Translations under genes and position numbers: made by a program
Part shown: in pieces, positions 10,217 through 19,860 of the stretch
Layout of the letters: each line of letters opens with the position of its first letter
Position numbering within the stretch: the first letter of the stretch is position 1
Source: Enterocytospora artemiae
Taxonomy: Eukaryota; Microsporidia
Assembly: GCA_038659295.1 (NCBI GenBank)
Contig: JASNGC010000001.1
Location: 682,001-746,000 of the forward strand
Direction: 5' to 3'
DNA length: 64,000 nucleotides
The notes under the pieces: model-generated
Told to the model about the DNA's origin: nothing
The model's input: the letters and a program-made list of their open reading frames with translations, nothing else
Database searches by the model: none

Positions 10217-10833
10217 TTCGTTAGACAATAAAGTTGCTGCAGATACGTAGATATTGTAGCATATGCGGGATTTAATAATATAATAATAAATAGAAAAATA
10301 GTTTTAAATATGCATGCACATCATCCTAAAGCCAAACATCCCTGATAGCTTATTTAAAAAGTCGGTTAATTGAAATTTTTTTGTGAAGTAGTAGGTGTAC
10401 ATTTACTATTTAACCTAACACATCCCGACTTATTTCTATATTTTATTTCACTTATATGTAAAAGCTCTAAGTTTAACAACCGTGATTTTATTAACAAATG
10501 ATAATCTGTTTGATTCAAATCCATGAGATATAAATATAAATTACAGTATCATGGATGAGAATATTATTTACTCAATTTGCGTAGATATGAGTCGGTCAAA
10601 TACAATCTAAAGATGCTCATTAACACTTACTGCTATTAGAAAAATATATCTAATTTGGTTTGGCTGATATCAATATATATTTAGTCATTGTAATGATTAT
10701 AAATACCATTGATTTCATACTTTAATCACATTAATTTTGGAGATGTTATAAAAAATTGAGTTGGGTGGTCTTAATTTCTGAAATATTATCAACATCATTA
10801 TGAAATTCTTTTAGATCAATGGTCACTAGATCT
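10217..10833. other. Long intergenic region, nothing recognised
   Basis: 617 bp between two convergent genes (type I membrane protein and Mis18-like). A very AT-rich tract with no supported gene; the only CCC-ATG combinations open frames under 15 codons. Confidence 0.55.
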
Positions 10834-11340
10834 TCACTTCATCTTATTATATAGTTTAGCTATTACCATCTTTATTCTTTGGATTTCTTCTCCAAGCTCA
10901 TCAATTGTGTACTCTTCTATAACTTCTCTCATTCCTAATCCATAGGAAGTTACGGTTTCTCTATTAATAAAATACATTCCTGCATATCCATTCCATCTTT
11001 CAGAAGCGGCAATGACATGGACACCCACGTTGTTTTTACAAATACACTTCAAATTCCTCAGAATACAATCCATAAAAAGAGCGGTGGGGCCATCTATAGA
11101 TTTTACTTCTGGTATAGTCTGATTATTAGCTTCATCACATTCGCTATAGCATGATGAAGAATTTTTGTTTGTCAGCTTTCTATTGTTTGTACAATTATTA
11201 TCATTTGAATCACTTTCATATGTGTTTTCTACAGTTTTAAAAATCAAATATCCATTTTTATAACTTTTCAAAGTGAAAGAATCAGCTAGAATGTTTTTAC
11301 AGACTGCACATTGGATTACGAAAGGATTTCTGGTTTCCAT
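10834..11340 (-). CDS. Mis18-like centromere protein
   Basis: A 168-aa protein resembling the Mis18/Yippee zinc-binding fold. The N-terminus reads FVIQCAVCKNILADSFTL, matching the first CxxC of Mis18 with its (L/I)xDSF continuation. A second cysteine pair sits in NLKCICKNNVGV, followed by a segment ending in ETVTSYGLG, as in the Mis18 ending SYxLG. The second pair is CxC rather than the usual CxxC. The last 35 residues form a predicted coiled coil, as in Mis18 proteins that oligomerise. Mis18 licenses centromeres for CENP-A loading (known biology). The region between the cysteine pairs (about residues 38-80) is an Asn/Ser-rich insertion. The start ATG is directly preceded by CCCC. A generic Yippee-type protein is the alternative. 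Confidence 0.65.
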   Translation of the reverse strand: METRNPFVIQCAVCKNILADSFTLKSYKNGYLIFKTVENTYESDSNDNNCTNNRKLTNKNSSSCYSECDEANNQTIPEVKSIDGPTALFMDCILRNLKCICKNNVGVHVIAASERWNGYAGMYFINRETVTSYGLGMREVIEEYTIDELGEEIQRIKMVIAKLYNKMK

Positions 11341-11701
11341 GGGGACCAGAAAAATATTTAAAAGAAATCTTCAATCAAGAATTTGAAAATGAAAACAATA
11401 CAATCAAACAGCCACAAATATACACTTACCTTAGCTGTGGTGAATGAAACCTCTCACTATGGCCAGTACTATGTACTTCTAGTTTACAATGGATCAACTT
11501 AGTTTTGCACACTTCATTCTAGTTACAACCTTCTAAACCTCATTAAATATCTTGCATCGAAATTCACAAACTTGATAGTAGCTTTGGCAGATTGATGGAA
11601 AAAATCTTATTTGAATACACACAAAAAACAACAACATCTCATTAGCTGCCAATATTCCATATCTACTGAAGTTTTATTAATCTGACGGATTAATCTTCAA
11701 A
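11341..11701. other. Intergenic, nothing recognised
   Basis: 361 bp between the Mis18-like start and the 3' end of the exportin gene. No ORF or RNA structure was recognised. Confidence 0.6.
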
Positions 11702-13909
11702 CTATATATCAAAATACTCAATAATTGAACTTAGTGTGAATTCATATTCTATACTTTTAGCATTCTTAATAGCAATTTGGTTTATAAGACTCTGGGCAGT
11801 ATGTGCATCATCCACATATTGTTTAATACTATTTCTTCTAAACATTTCCTTAATAATATATCTTGCATACTGTCTCGTAAGGAAGTTTTCGATCAGAAAG
11901 TTGGAGAATACATTATTAACCAAGTAATTCCATTCATATTCCGTAATCGTAAAAGTATTAACACAGATGTTGCCCCTTCCTCCCATAATCTTGGTATTTA
12001 AAAATATACCTACCAATCCCATGGCTTTCATGTTCTCATTAATCATACAGACCTGCTCCTTTGTAATGATTTCAACATTGTATGCACTCAATACTAGTAA
12101 CTCAATGGATAGCGAGAGTGACTTGTCCGCCCAGAATGCAGACTGCTGTAAAATATTAAGGATAAGATTCGTTAGCACCGTAAAGTTATTGGTTTTGATT
12201 GCATTGTTTATTATATATTCTTCCTTTACATACACACTTATGTACAGAAATAGCAGATTATATACCTCAACAATTTCATTTTCCATGATATACTGAATAA
12301 ATGATAAATTAAATTGGTGTAACTTTATAGATAAGAAAAGATAGCAATCAAATAAATTAATTACAGAGTTTATATCAGAAATAGAGTCGATATTTAACAT
12401 CAGAGGATGTAGCAAACTGTACAGATTGCTGTAAATACCACTTTCTGAAGCAGCAAAGTCAGTTTTCTTATCAAACTCTTGTATCAGCATTCGTTTAAAC
12501 GCTTCACTAGTATACCTGTCCTGATTTTTCAATGCTATATTGCACATTCGCAATAGTAAATCTGGGCTTATATCTACAGGTCCAGAATTTAATCCTCTAA
12601 CCTCGGTTAGATTTTCGTTATGAGTAATCAAATGAATTCCCATCTTGTTTACATGCTTCTTGTTGATTTTTTTATAATAAAAGTTGATCATTTGACAAAA
12701 TTTTTTACAAAACTTTGTATCCAGAAAATCCCAGTTAAAAACATCAAATTCCTTGATCGAAATTAGATAATTGAATGCATCATAAATGACAAGATCAGAT
12801 GTTAAAGTTAGGTCATCTAAATTGGTATGTCTAATACTAATAATATTTGAGTGATCAGATATGTAATCATTAATAATTTTCTTTGCCTCATTCATTATTC
12901 TAATGTCCCTGATTCTTTGACTAGTAAATTGATAAAAGTACAACTGATCTGTAAATATGGGAGGGGGATGATTAAAGCTGGAATACTTTCTCAGTACATT
13001 TCCAATAAGATCATCCAAGACAGATCTACAATCATTTTCTATGGTCACATCGCCTATACAGTTTAATTTAGAAACAAAGTTTACCACTAAATTGAGAAAT
13101 GTTGGAGAAACAAATGAAGCCGAGCGAGTTAGAATATTAATTTCTAACTGGACAGAGTTCAATCGAATCGAATTCAACCCATCATTACAATCGGTTATTG
13201 TTACAATAATTGATTCGTAATCACTGAACTCTCCATAAGAATTGACAAATAATAGATAAATTTCATTAACTAGCTCTCTATTTTCTTTATAATTCTCCCT
13301 AAATCGTAAAAATAAACTTTGTAAATTATCTTCAAAAAATGGATGAATATCCTGGAACATTAAGGAGTATATGATTCCTAAAACACACCTAGACTTTTGA
13401 TTATTGAATCCCTTTGATAAGAACTCCTCTATTGTAGGTTTTACAATCTCAATGACTCTCAAAATTTCTTCAAATAGCCTGTTGCTTTTCTCGGTTTCCC
13501 TGTAAACAGCAAGGCATGCTTCTATCAAATCAAATCTGCTATGGTCTAGCAATTTTTGAATTAAATGTGAATTTAGCTGAATTCTATAGATGTTATTTAG
13601 AAACTGCTTCACATAAAAGGTATTTGACTGATGAGGATTCAATAATAGGAGCGAATTAATGAATGGATCGCGAGAATATACATCGAACAGGGTGGTGGTT
13701 AAAGGTTGTTTCTGCACTGATTCATTAGGCTCATCCCTTAGTTTCATTTGACTTAGATATATAAAAGCTATCTTTTCATCTTTTTGTAATAGCTGTAAAA
13801 ACTCAGTGTAACCATCCTCAGTAAGAAGTGTTTGAGTCAAACTACTATTGATGTCTGAGAGTGAATTGGGATTTGTGAAGAAAGAAGAAAGAAGCGAGCT
13901 GACCGACAT
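11702..13909 (-). CDS. CSE1: Exportin-2/Cse1-like karyopherin
   Basis: A 735-aa all-helical protein, shorter than Cse1/CAS (about 960 aa). The best diagnostic is IIYSLMFQDIHPFFEDNLQS near residue 180, which matches the Cse1 stretch around FQDLPEFFEDNM. The rest is consistent with HEAT repeats. Cse1 returns importin-alpha to the cytoplasm in complex with Ran-GTP (known). The N-terminus lacks an obvious full importin-beta N-terminal domain match, but divergence is high. The start ATG follows CCCCC with a 4-nt spacer. Several overlapping frames on the opposite strand are shadows. Another karyopherin-beta is the main alternative. Confidence 0.6.
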   Translation of the reverse strand: MSVSSLLSSFFTNPNSLSDINSSLTQTLLTEDGYTEFLQLLQKDEKIAFIYLSQMKLRDEPNESVQKQPLTTTLFDVYSRDPFINSLLLLNPHQSNTFYVKQFLNNIYRIQLNSHLIQKLLDHSRFDLIEACLAVYRETEKSNRLFEEILRVIEIVKPTIEEFLSKGFNNQKSRCVLGIIYSLMFQDIHPFFEDNLQSLFLRFRENYKENRELVNEIYLLFVNSYGEFSDYESIIVTITDCNDGLNSIRLNSVQLEINILTRSASFVSPTFLNLVVNFVSKLNCIGDVTIENDCRSVLDDLIGNVLRKYSSFNHPPPIFTDQLYFYQFTSQRIRDIRIMNEAKKIINDYISDHSNIISIRHTNLDDLTLTSDLVIYDAFNYLISIKEFDVFNWDFLDTKFCKKFCQMINFYYKKINKKHVNKMGIHLITHNENLTEVRGLNSGPVDISPDLLLRMCNIALKNQDRYTSEAFKRMLIQEFDKKTDFAASESGIYSNLYSLLHPLMLNIDSISDINSVINLFDCYLFLSIKLHQFNLSFIQYIMENEIVEVYNLLFLYISVYVKEEYIINNAIKTNNFTVLTNLILNILQQSAFWADKSLSLSIELLVLSAYNVEIITKEQVCMINENMKAMGLVGIFLNTKIMGGRGNICVNTFTITEYEWNYLVNNVFSNFLIENFLTRQYARYIIKEMFRRNSIKQYVDDAHTAQSLINQIAIKNAKSIEYEFTLSSIIEYFDI

Positions 13910-14170
13910 TGAAGGGGGCTAAAATTTTAAGTTGGTTTAGTTCTTTCAGTCTTGGTTTTCTAATCATAACTTTTATAGAAGCAATGTGGTAGCTGCGTGG
14001 CTATTTCGATGTTTTTGAGTGAGATAAGATTCCCATATAGCCTTGGTTACATTTTCCGAGTTTAGTTATTTTACCACATTTAAACTTATAAATACTTACT
14101 CAGCATAGCCTATTGAAATTATTAGCAATATCTTAAATTGTTTTACAACATTTCCTTCGAATGCCCCTGA

Positions 14171-14512
14171 ATGGCTTTCTTTTTCGTGAAAGAGCCAAGT
14201 AGCATCCATTTTAACCCAAAACCGTACGAGGAAGATGAATGCGTAGGCAACCATTTACAGATTAGAAATAAGCGTGTACCATCAGTGGATAATGGTTCCC
14301 ACACTACTTTAATCAGTAACAGTAGATTGTGCAAGAGAAAAGATGGAACATGGTTTATTCAGAATGGTTCGATTAAGCTAGAATTAAAAAAAGTGAAAAT
14401 TCGTGAAATGAAGGTGGCAGAGTCTATTGAAAATGGAGGTAAAGTTGTTGGCTCTGTAGAGTATAAATGGTTTTTACAAAAATTCCATAAGAAGTCATGT
14501 AATAATAACTAA
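14171..14512 (+). CDS. Small uncharacterised protein
   Basis: A 113-aa basic protein not recognised from any family. The first half has an acidic patch (YEEDEC). The second half is Lys-rich and strand-like (GTWFIQNGSIKLELKKVKI), and the C-terminus is FLQKFHKKSCNNN. No signal peptide or membrane helix is seen. Support for a real gene comes from its ATG following CCCC with a 3-nt spacer, and from a codon pattern similar to its neighbours. It is divergent to the exportin gene, with 261 bp between the starts. Confidence 0.6.
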   Translation: MAFFFVKEPSSIHFNPKPYEEDECVGNHLQIRNKRVPSVDNGSHTTLISNSRLCKRKDGTWFIQNGSIKLELKKVKIREMKVAESIENGGKVVGSVEYKWFLQKFHKKSCNNN

Positions 14513-14725
14513 ATATTTTAGAGATATAGTGTCAGTTTATTTCTGTATAGGTTACTAGTTAAACCATTAATTATCTAGAACTATAAAAGATTTATAATAT
14601 TCTACAGTCTGTTTTCTGTATATAAGCCAAACATGGTTGGTATCAACAGCAAGCTGTTTTCTTTATTGCCAAAAGTTTATTTAATTTTTTGAAAAATTTA
14701 TTTTTATGATGATGCGGACCCCCAA

Positions 14726-15232
14726 ATGAATGTAATGCAGAACATAAAAATTCAAAAGCTCTGTATAAACACGTGTGTCAAACCTAAGGAGGGGAAGCTG
14801 GATAAGGCTTCTGCTGTATTAAAGCAAATTACTGGTCAGGAACCATTCATATCCAAATCAAGATTAACTGTCCGTGGTTGGGGTATCAGGAGAAATGAAA
14901 AGATCAGTACCAGTGTAACCGTCAAAGGTGAAAAGGCTCTTGAATTGTTGGAAACTGCTTTAAGGGTGAAGGAATTTGAGTTGCCCGCAAGCTGCTTCTC
15001 CAATAATGGATGTTTTGGTTTCGGTATCAATGAGCATATCGATTTAGGAATCAAATTTGATCCGGCTATTGGTATTTTTGGATTGAACTATTTTGTTGTT
15101 TTAGAGAAGCCAGGTACAAGAGTTTCCAAGAGAAAAAGATGTCGATCTAGAGTGGGTAAAAATCAGAGAGTGGGACAGGAGGATGCTCAGAAGTGGTTTG
15201 TTGACAATTTCGAAGGCATAGTTAGGGATTAA
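14726..15232 (+). CDS. RPL11: Large ribosomal subunit protein uL5 (eukaryotic L11)
   Basis: A 168-aa protein, close to the family's usual 170-178. It forms the 5S RNP with 5S rRNA and uL18 in the 60S central protuberance. The sequence carries the expected landmarks: IQKLCINTCV near the N-terminus, LKQITGQEPFISKSRLTVRGWGIRRNEKIS in the core, NNGCFGFGINEHIDLGIKFDPAIGIFGL, and a basic C-terminal region (RVSKRKRCRSRVGKNQRV) ending in QKWFVDNFEGIV. The start ATG follows CCCCC with a 2-nt spacer. Nothing is missing. Confidence 0.96.
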   Translation: MNVMQNIKIQKLCINTCVKPKEGKLDKASAVLKQITGQEPFISKSRLTVRGWGIRRNEKISTSVTVKGEKALELLETALRVKEFELPASCFSNNGCFGFGINEHIDLGIKFDPAIGIFGLNYFVVLEKPGTRVSKRKRCRSRVGKNQRVGQEDAQKWFVDNFEGIVRD

Positions 15233-16016
15233 TTAAATTATTACCATAAATGTATATACAAACCGATATATGGATTATTGGTGATCTGAAGTTACAGTTT
15301 CTTCAACATGCTTTTTATTATTACTACATGTCCTGCATTATTTAGTGGGTATGTGCGGTTAAATGTTTTATTCAGTTAATTTTTAAATATTTGCCCTGTA
15401 TGCAGATAATATCCATCTGTATGGTGGCTTCACGTCGCTGAATAAACCTTAAGAATGATACTTGTTCGTAGTAGTTGAAACGACAAGATTAATATTTGAC
15501 CATTATAGCTTTATTAAAACTAAGCATATCTGGGGAACCTGTATATATGTTTACGTTTGATAAAATATTAGAAATTGTAAATAAAATTACCGTGTTTTCA
15601 CCTTTAAAAAGTATTTTGTGCTGTACATTTTTGAATAAGCAAAAATACGTTTTACTGGTTACTTTCACTAAGCTATTAAAGTAATATGTCTTTGTGTCTG
15701 TTTTCATGCAAAATCTAATCATTGATATATTTATTAAAACTAACATCATTACATAAATATATATCATCCAAGAAGAGCTCTTGGACATATACCCTATTAT
15801 GATTGCTTATACAAATATTATAATGGTTTTATTGATTCACAAACTTTGGATGAACAATATCCGTCAATGTTAATAAGAATAAGCTTTCATTTACACATAA
15901 TTGTATTAATTTTTTCCATAATTAGCGGGAATTTACTGACATATTTTGCATGAGTTAAAAAATTCTTGAACTCCCGATATAGAAATACATAAAAGTAGTA
16001 TTAGAGTTAATTTATT
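15233..16016. other. Long intergenic region with weak ORF candidates
   Basis: 784 bp. It holds a possible 99-aa minus-strand ORF (15489-15788, listed separately) and, facing away from it, a 24-codon plus-strand ORF at 15799-15873 whose ATG follows CCC with a 4-nt spacer and encodes a hydrophobic peptide (MIAYTNIIMVLLIHKLW...). Neither is secure. Otherwise it is AT-rich with no RNA gene recognised. Confidence 0.45.
15489..15788 (-). CDS. Possible small membrane protein (doubtful)
   Basis: A 99-codon ORF opening at a true ATG. Its first 25 residues are hydrophobic (WMIYIYVMMLVLINISMI), like a signal anchor, followed by a polar region with three further cysteines. No homology is recognised. The ATG lacks the CCC signal; a GGG lies 4 nt upstream, but that is the complement of a CCC facing the other way. 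In such AT-rich DNA a 99-codon frame can arise by chance, so this is a low-confidence call. Confidence 0.28.
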   Translation of the reverse strand: MSKSSSWMIYIYVMMLVLINISMIRFCMKTDTKTYYFNSLVKVTSKTYFCLFKNVQHKILFKGENTVILFTISNILSNVNIYTGSPDMLSFNKAIMVKY

Positions 16017-16775
16017 CTAATGGAAAAAATTATTAAGCTCAGAATGAAGAGTAGAGACAGCAGCATAGTTAAAATTTCCATCCTCTATTTTAATATCGGG
16101 ATTTTTCTGAATCGGCTCCTGAAAATTTTTGATTGCCGGAAAGACAAACGTATTACAAAAATATTTTGTCAATTCAGGAGGTTCATTCCGTAAAACCACA
16201 TCGCGCTTGCTTCTTTCAAAAAGAATATGCTCCTTTGAGGTTTCAAAAAGAATTGTACGTATTCTGCAATTCTCAAATTTAATTGGATTTGGCTTAAAAA
16301 CATTCCCATTGCATAACTTTTCAATGGGACTATAGAAGGCATCATCGAATACATCATCATTTACTAAGTTGAATGCATATATCCCATCCACTATGATAAT
16401 TTTATTGTTTTCAATGGCCTTTAGAAATAGTTTCCTGGCCAAATCCCAATCAAATGCACCTGGGTTATCAAAATCGTAATTATCATTCTTTCCTTTGTTA
16501 GATTTATGCTTGTAAAACTCATCTAAATGGATAGGAAATACACTTGGCATGTTTGAAACAAGCTCTCTTGTAAATGTAGTTTTCCCAGAACAGGAATTAC
16601 CCTGTAACGCTATTATATACTTCTTATCATCATCGTTTGTACCAAAACGCTTCTTGATTATGCTTGTAATTTCCTCTTTCTTTATGTTTAAACAGTGATT
16701 GGTTGCAAACGATTTTTCGTCATTTGAAGAAAATGCTACAGATGCAATTTTATACAAAAGCATCATAAATATCAT
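16017..16775 (-). CDS. Uridine kinase-like P-loop kinase
   Basis: A 252-aa P-loop protein. Walker A is GNSCSGKT at residues 59-66 (uridine kinases usually have GGSASGKT). The stretch YDFDNPGAFDWDLARKLF matches the uridine/phosphoribulokinase signature with its conserved Asp and Pro, and VDGIYAF corresponds to the EGIL(A/V)F strand. The family phosphorylates uridine or cytidine for pyrimidine salvage, but nicotinamide riboside kinase is a related possibility. The first 17 residues (MIFMMLLYKIASVAFSS) are hydrophobic and might be a signal or targeting sequence, unusual for a cytosolic kinase. The start ATG follows CCC directly; a later start is conceivable. A 20-bp imperfect tandem repeat lies 33 bp upstream. 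Confidence 0.72.
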   Translation of the reverse strand: MIFMMLLYKIASVAFSSNDEKSFATNHCLNIKKEEITSIIKKRFGTNDDDKKYIIALQGNSCSGKTTFTRELVSNMPSVFPIHLDEFYKHKSNKGKNDNYDFDNPGAFDWDLARKLFLKAIENNKIIIVDGIYAFNLVNDDVFDDAFYSPIEKLCNGNVFKPNPIKFENCRIRTILFETSKEHILFERSKRDVVLRNEPPELTKYFCNTFVFPAIKNFQEPIQKNPDIKIEDGNFNYAAVSTLHSELNNFFH

Positions 16776-16808
16776 GGGTACAATAAGAAGGATAAGTGTA
16801 CATATATG

Positions 16809-16848
16809 TTAAATTAGGTGTATAACAGTTAAATTAGATATATAATAA
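16809..16848. repeat. Imperfect 20-bp tandem duplication
   Basis: Two adjacent 20-nt units, both beginning GTTAAATTAG, identical at 17 of 20 positions. They lie 33 bp upstream of the uridine-kinase-like start and could be promoter elements or chance AT-rich slippage. Confidence 0.6.
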
Positions 16849-17220
16849 TATTGTGAATTTCATATAAGCATACGGAGATAATCTCCCCTATAGAAGAAAA
16901 AAGAGACCCTGATGATAGATGAAGAGAGTATTCAATCAAGGCTAAACTGATAGCATGATAAACAAAACATTCTAAAATTAATGCTTTTGTAATATCATTT
17001 TTGATATATTCATAAAATTATGGATGTATACATATTTGATATGTTTCTAGAGTGAGTTTTCTTATTAAAACGATAATCATTTATTAAATTTTACAACGAA
17101 TAAAATTTAGAATGAAGTCATGAAAGATGTATAACTAGTATGTTATCAATCTTCATAAAAGTTTAGAATCAATCTCAAAGCTTTAAGGCTATCAAGTAAA
17201 TTAAACACACTCATTTCCCA

Positions 17221-17346
17221 ATGATTGAATGGTTCTATGGCATCAAAGCTTGCTTTCAGGTATTAAAACCAAACCTAAACAATTTTTTCTATACATCTAA
17301 ATGGTCTGAACATACTAGCAATGTAGAGCTAGGAACTTGCATTTAA
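17221..17346 (+). CDS. Possible 41-aa mini-ORF (doubtful)
   Basis: Opens at an ATG preceded by CCC with a 1-nt spacer and runs 41 codons to TAA. The peptide begins MIEWFYGIKACFQVLK and is mixed aromatic and basic, without a clear membrane helix. It lies 108 bp upstream of the next gene on the same strand. No family is recognised. Chance CCC-ATG pairings are expected in this much intergenic DNA, so the call is weak. Confidence 0.22.
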   Translation: MIEWFYGIKACFQVLKPNLNNFFYTSKWSEHTSNVELGTCI

Positions 17347-17454
17347 ACAGTACTATCTGCCGACCAAATACCTTTTTCTACTTTGAAAATAATCCTTGAA
17401 TAGTAACTTCCCCTTGAATATGGTTCTCCTTAACTATTTTATTTGATCCCCTAA

Positions 17455-18012
17455 ATGAGCAACTATAGAACAAAAAGTCTTTATTTTAAACTTTTCATCC
17501 ATTTGGTTGCCTTTACGATTCCAATACATGCAAAAATTGAATCCTACATGCCATATATCCTTCTAGGTAGCTTAGTACTTCTAAATTTTATTGCCATTGG
17601 TTATATTTACTATAGGAAAAGTGTTTACGAAAGTACCTTTATACAATATTCCTACACACCATCTAACAAACTCTTCTTGGTGCTATTTTTTATTGAAATT
17701 ACAACTCTGGGAGGTTTTGTGTGGTGCACAGCAAGATGGTTTGAAAATTGCATCCATTCGTTTCTGATAATTGCAACGTATGGCTATATTTATTCCAAAA
17801 GAAAGGGGCAGAGAACACAAATAAAAAATAATTTTAAAACATCATACAAGGTAGGAGTCCTCGTTAGGGGTATTGAGAATTCGTCTCTCGAGAAGGGAAC
17901 AGTAGTTAAGATTCAAAAGAAAACCACCAATGGATACATTATTAAAGACCACGAGAATAATGAATACATTGTATCAGAAGATATGATTGATGATATTTTA
18001 GAAATTGAGTAA
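17455..18012 (+). CDS. Small multi-span membrane protein, unknown function
   Basis: A 185-aa protein. An N-terminal hydrophobic segment (residues 10-26, FKLFIHLVAFTIPIHA) looks like a signal peptide. Two or three membrane segments follow (about residues 33-52, 69-89 and 96-108). A soluble C-terminal part of about 70 residues (from SYKVGVLVRGIEN) looks like a small beta-barrel of SH3 or OB type, with alternating hydrophobic residues. No family is recognised; the plan recalls NfeD-type proteins, but I see no diagnostic motif. The start ATG follows CCCC with a 3-nt spacer. Confidence 0.65.
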   Translation: MSNYRTKSLYFKLFIHLVAFTIPIHAKIESYMPYILLGSLVLLNFIAIGYIYYRKSVYESTFIQYSYTPSNKLFLVLFFIEITTLGGFVWCTARWFENCIHSFLIIATYGYIYSKRKGQRTQIKNNFKTSYKVGVLVRGIENSSLEKGTVVKIQKKTTNGYIIKDHENNEYIVSEDMIDDILEIE

Positions 18013-18787
18013 ATGGAAAATAAATTATTATTCCCAAAATACAGATAAAAAATGGACCTCAATCGTTTTTATTGCAGAATCAATATCTAAATGCTGATGT
18101 TATAGATAAGATACCATACCTAATAATTAAAATGTCTTTGATATGGATTGATTAATTATAAAGGTTTGAAACTGATTTATTGAAAAAATTTTACATATAC
18201 TCAATAACCATCCCATTTATTGGAAGATGTGGTAACAAAGCATAAACTCCTACCTACACGACCTATTTTAATCTTTTGTGTACACTTTAGCAAATAAGTG
18301 CGACAGAAAATCCTTCCAAAGGAAATTGTAAACAAGGATATTTAAATACAAAGTTGTAACAAACATTTGAGGGATTAGAATCCTATTTTTTATATTTCGA
18401 GGAGAAAAGGAGTTAATTAATTAAAATCACTAAAAAATACGTTTTAAATTAATAAAACTTTTTCAACCCATAAAAAACCAACGACAATAATTTAATCTTT
18501 AGATGAAAAATAAGCCTCGATATTTAAATAAGTGCTATTATCAATTTTAATCTGAAGAGAATACTGAGAAGTTAAAAATAGCATATAATCCCACCATCTG
18601 ATTTCCCATATTTTGATTTTTTATTGGCTTCAAATTACTAATTTTTAATAGCCGATTAATAAATATATGATGTACACAGCCAATAAGGAAGTAGAAGTAT
18701 TTAATAACATGAAGGTTTTTTATTTAATCAAAGACTAGCCTCTGGCTATGTATCTCGTAACAACATATTTAGCAACAATAAAAAAGT
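18013..18787. other. Long intergenic region, mostly featureless
   Basis: 775 bp between convergent genes. On the minus strand a 32-codon ORF (18268-18366) opens at an ATG with CCC and a 4-nt spacer, identical in layout to the JAC1 start (CCCTCAAATG). It encodes a hydrophobic peptide beginning MFVTTLYLNILVYNFLW. It may be chance. Nothing else was recognised. Confidence 0.45.
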
Positions 18788-19627
18788 CTACAGGACAAAT
18801 TTTTTAATAGCTGGCATTTTCAAATGGGTTGATTCACCATCTAGGTCTACATCTAACATTCGGTCTCTCTCTTTGACAAAAAAATCTCTCATCAAAAACT
18901 TCCTATTGCCATGAACAGAGATAACTGAAGTAATTTTTCCAAAATTTATCTCTGAAAAAAAGTCTCCTATTGTTAGGTTATAATCTTTATTGGCCAATCT
19001 ATACCATCTTTCCATAAAATCATCAATAATGGCAAGACCTAGTTTTGTCGATGTAACAGAAGAAAAAGACGATTCAGTGGATAAACTTGTTGTAAGTATG
19101 CAGACGTTTTGAGGTAAGTTATCCTGATCAATCAAAGCATCTGCCTGGCATGTATCTAGAATTAGAAAAACTGCATTTAATCTTTTTGATAAGTAAGTTA
19201 CAACTCTCATAATATCCTCTTTCATTAAAAAGTAGCGATCTACAATTTTGAAAAAGTCGTCGTTTCCATGACCGCCCATATAAATGAAAAGATTATCATT
19301 TTCGTTTAGCGACAATAGATGCTTATGGCGTAAGTAGAAAATATTTAAAACAATCTGTAGAGAAAGTTTTGTGGGTGTCAGCTTCACGTATTCTATTTCA
19401 TTATTCTCCGAAATAAATAGCTTATTTGGATAAGGATTCCTAACATCTCTAATCAAATCCTCGGTGAATAATGCTATCACATCAGTACTGCCAAATCCAT
19501 TTCCCTTCAGCATGCTATATAAAGCAATTAAATCTGTAAAGTGCCTATAATTAAAATAATTCTTTGAACTATTCAACAGAATAGATTTTTTTACACAAAG
19601 ACAACACAGGATAAATAATAAAAACAT
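18788..19627 (-). CDS. GPI8: GPI transamidase catalytic subunit Gpi8/PIG-K
   Basis: A 279-aa C13-family cysteine protease that cleaves the C-terminal signal of precursor proteins and attaches the GPI anchor in the ER lumen. It has a signal peptide (MFLLFILCCLCVKKSILLNSS), the family's NYRHFTDLIALYSMLKGNG segment, the catalytic His in YMGGHGNDDFFK (about residue 118) and the catalytic Cys in LDTCQAD (about residue 158). Yeast Gpi8 has a C-terminal membrane helix; this protein ends shortly after the protease domain and lacks one, as some shorter homologues do. The frame extends upstream to a GTG, but I chose ATG 19627-19625, which follows CCC directly. Confidence 0.9.
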   Translation of the reverse strand: MFLLFILCCLCVKKSILLNSSKNYFNYRHFTDLIALYSMLKGNGFGSTDVIALFTEDLIRDVRNPYPNKLFISENNEIEYVKLTPTKLSLQIVLNIFYLRHKHLLSLNENDNLFIYMGGHGNDDFFKIVDRYFLMKEDIMRVVTYLSKRLNAVFLILDTCQADALIDQDNLPQNVCILTTSLSTESSFSSVTSTKLGLAIIDDFMERWYRLANKDYNLTIGDFFSEINFGKITSVISVHGNRKFLMRDFFVKERDRMLDVDLDGESTHLKMPAIKKFVL

Positions 19628-19860
19628 GGGCTGAACATTCACCACAACTAAATTAAAGGTTATGGTATGTAAAAATACTAATAAGTAAGGTGATTAATCA
19701 AAAAGATTATTTAAAATCAAATGGTATGCTATAGTGTTTCGTAAAAGATCGATTGGAACATCCCCTATAAGTAAATTAAACAAATTGTCTGTTTGTAACT
19801 GATTTATTTGTTTACTTTTATCTTTGAAACAGCATTTAATAAAAATTATTGTTCACAATA

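Larger units (their letters stand above)
16776..17454. other. Long intergenic region with tandem repeat and mini-ORF
   Basis: 679 bp between the divergently placed uridine-kinase-like and small membrane protein genes. It holds the 20-bp tandem repeat at 16809-16848 and a 41-codon ORF at 17221-17346, both listed separately. The remainder shows nothing recognisable. Confidence 0.5.

Noticed and set aside
11736..13066. Several plus-strand ORFs of 63-109 codons
   Set aside because: They lie antisense to the CSE1-like gene, have hydrophobic shadow translations and lack CCC starts.
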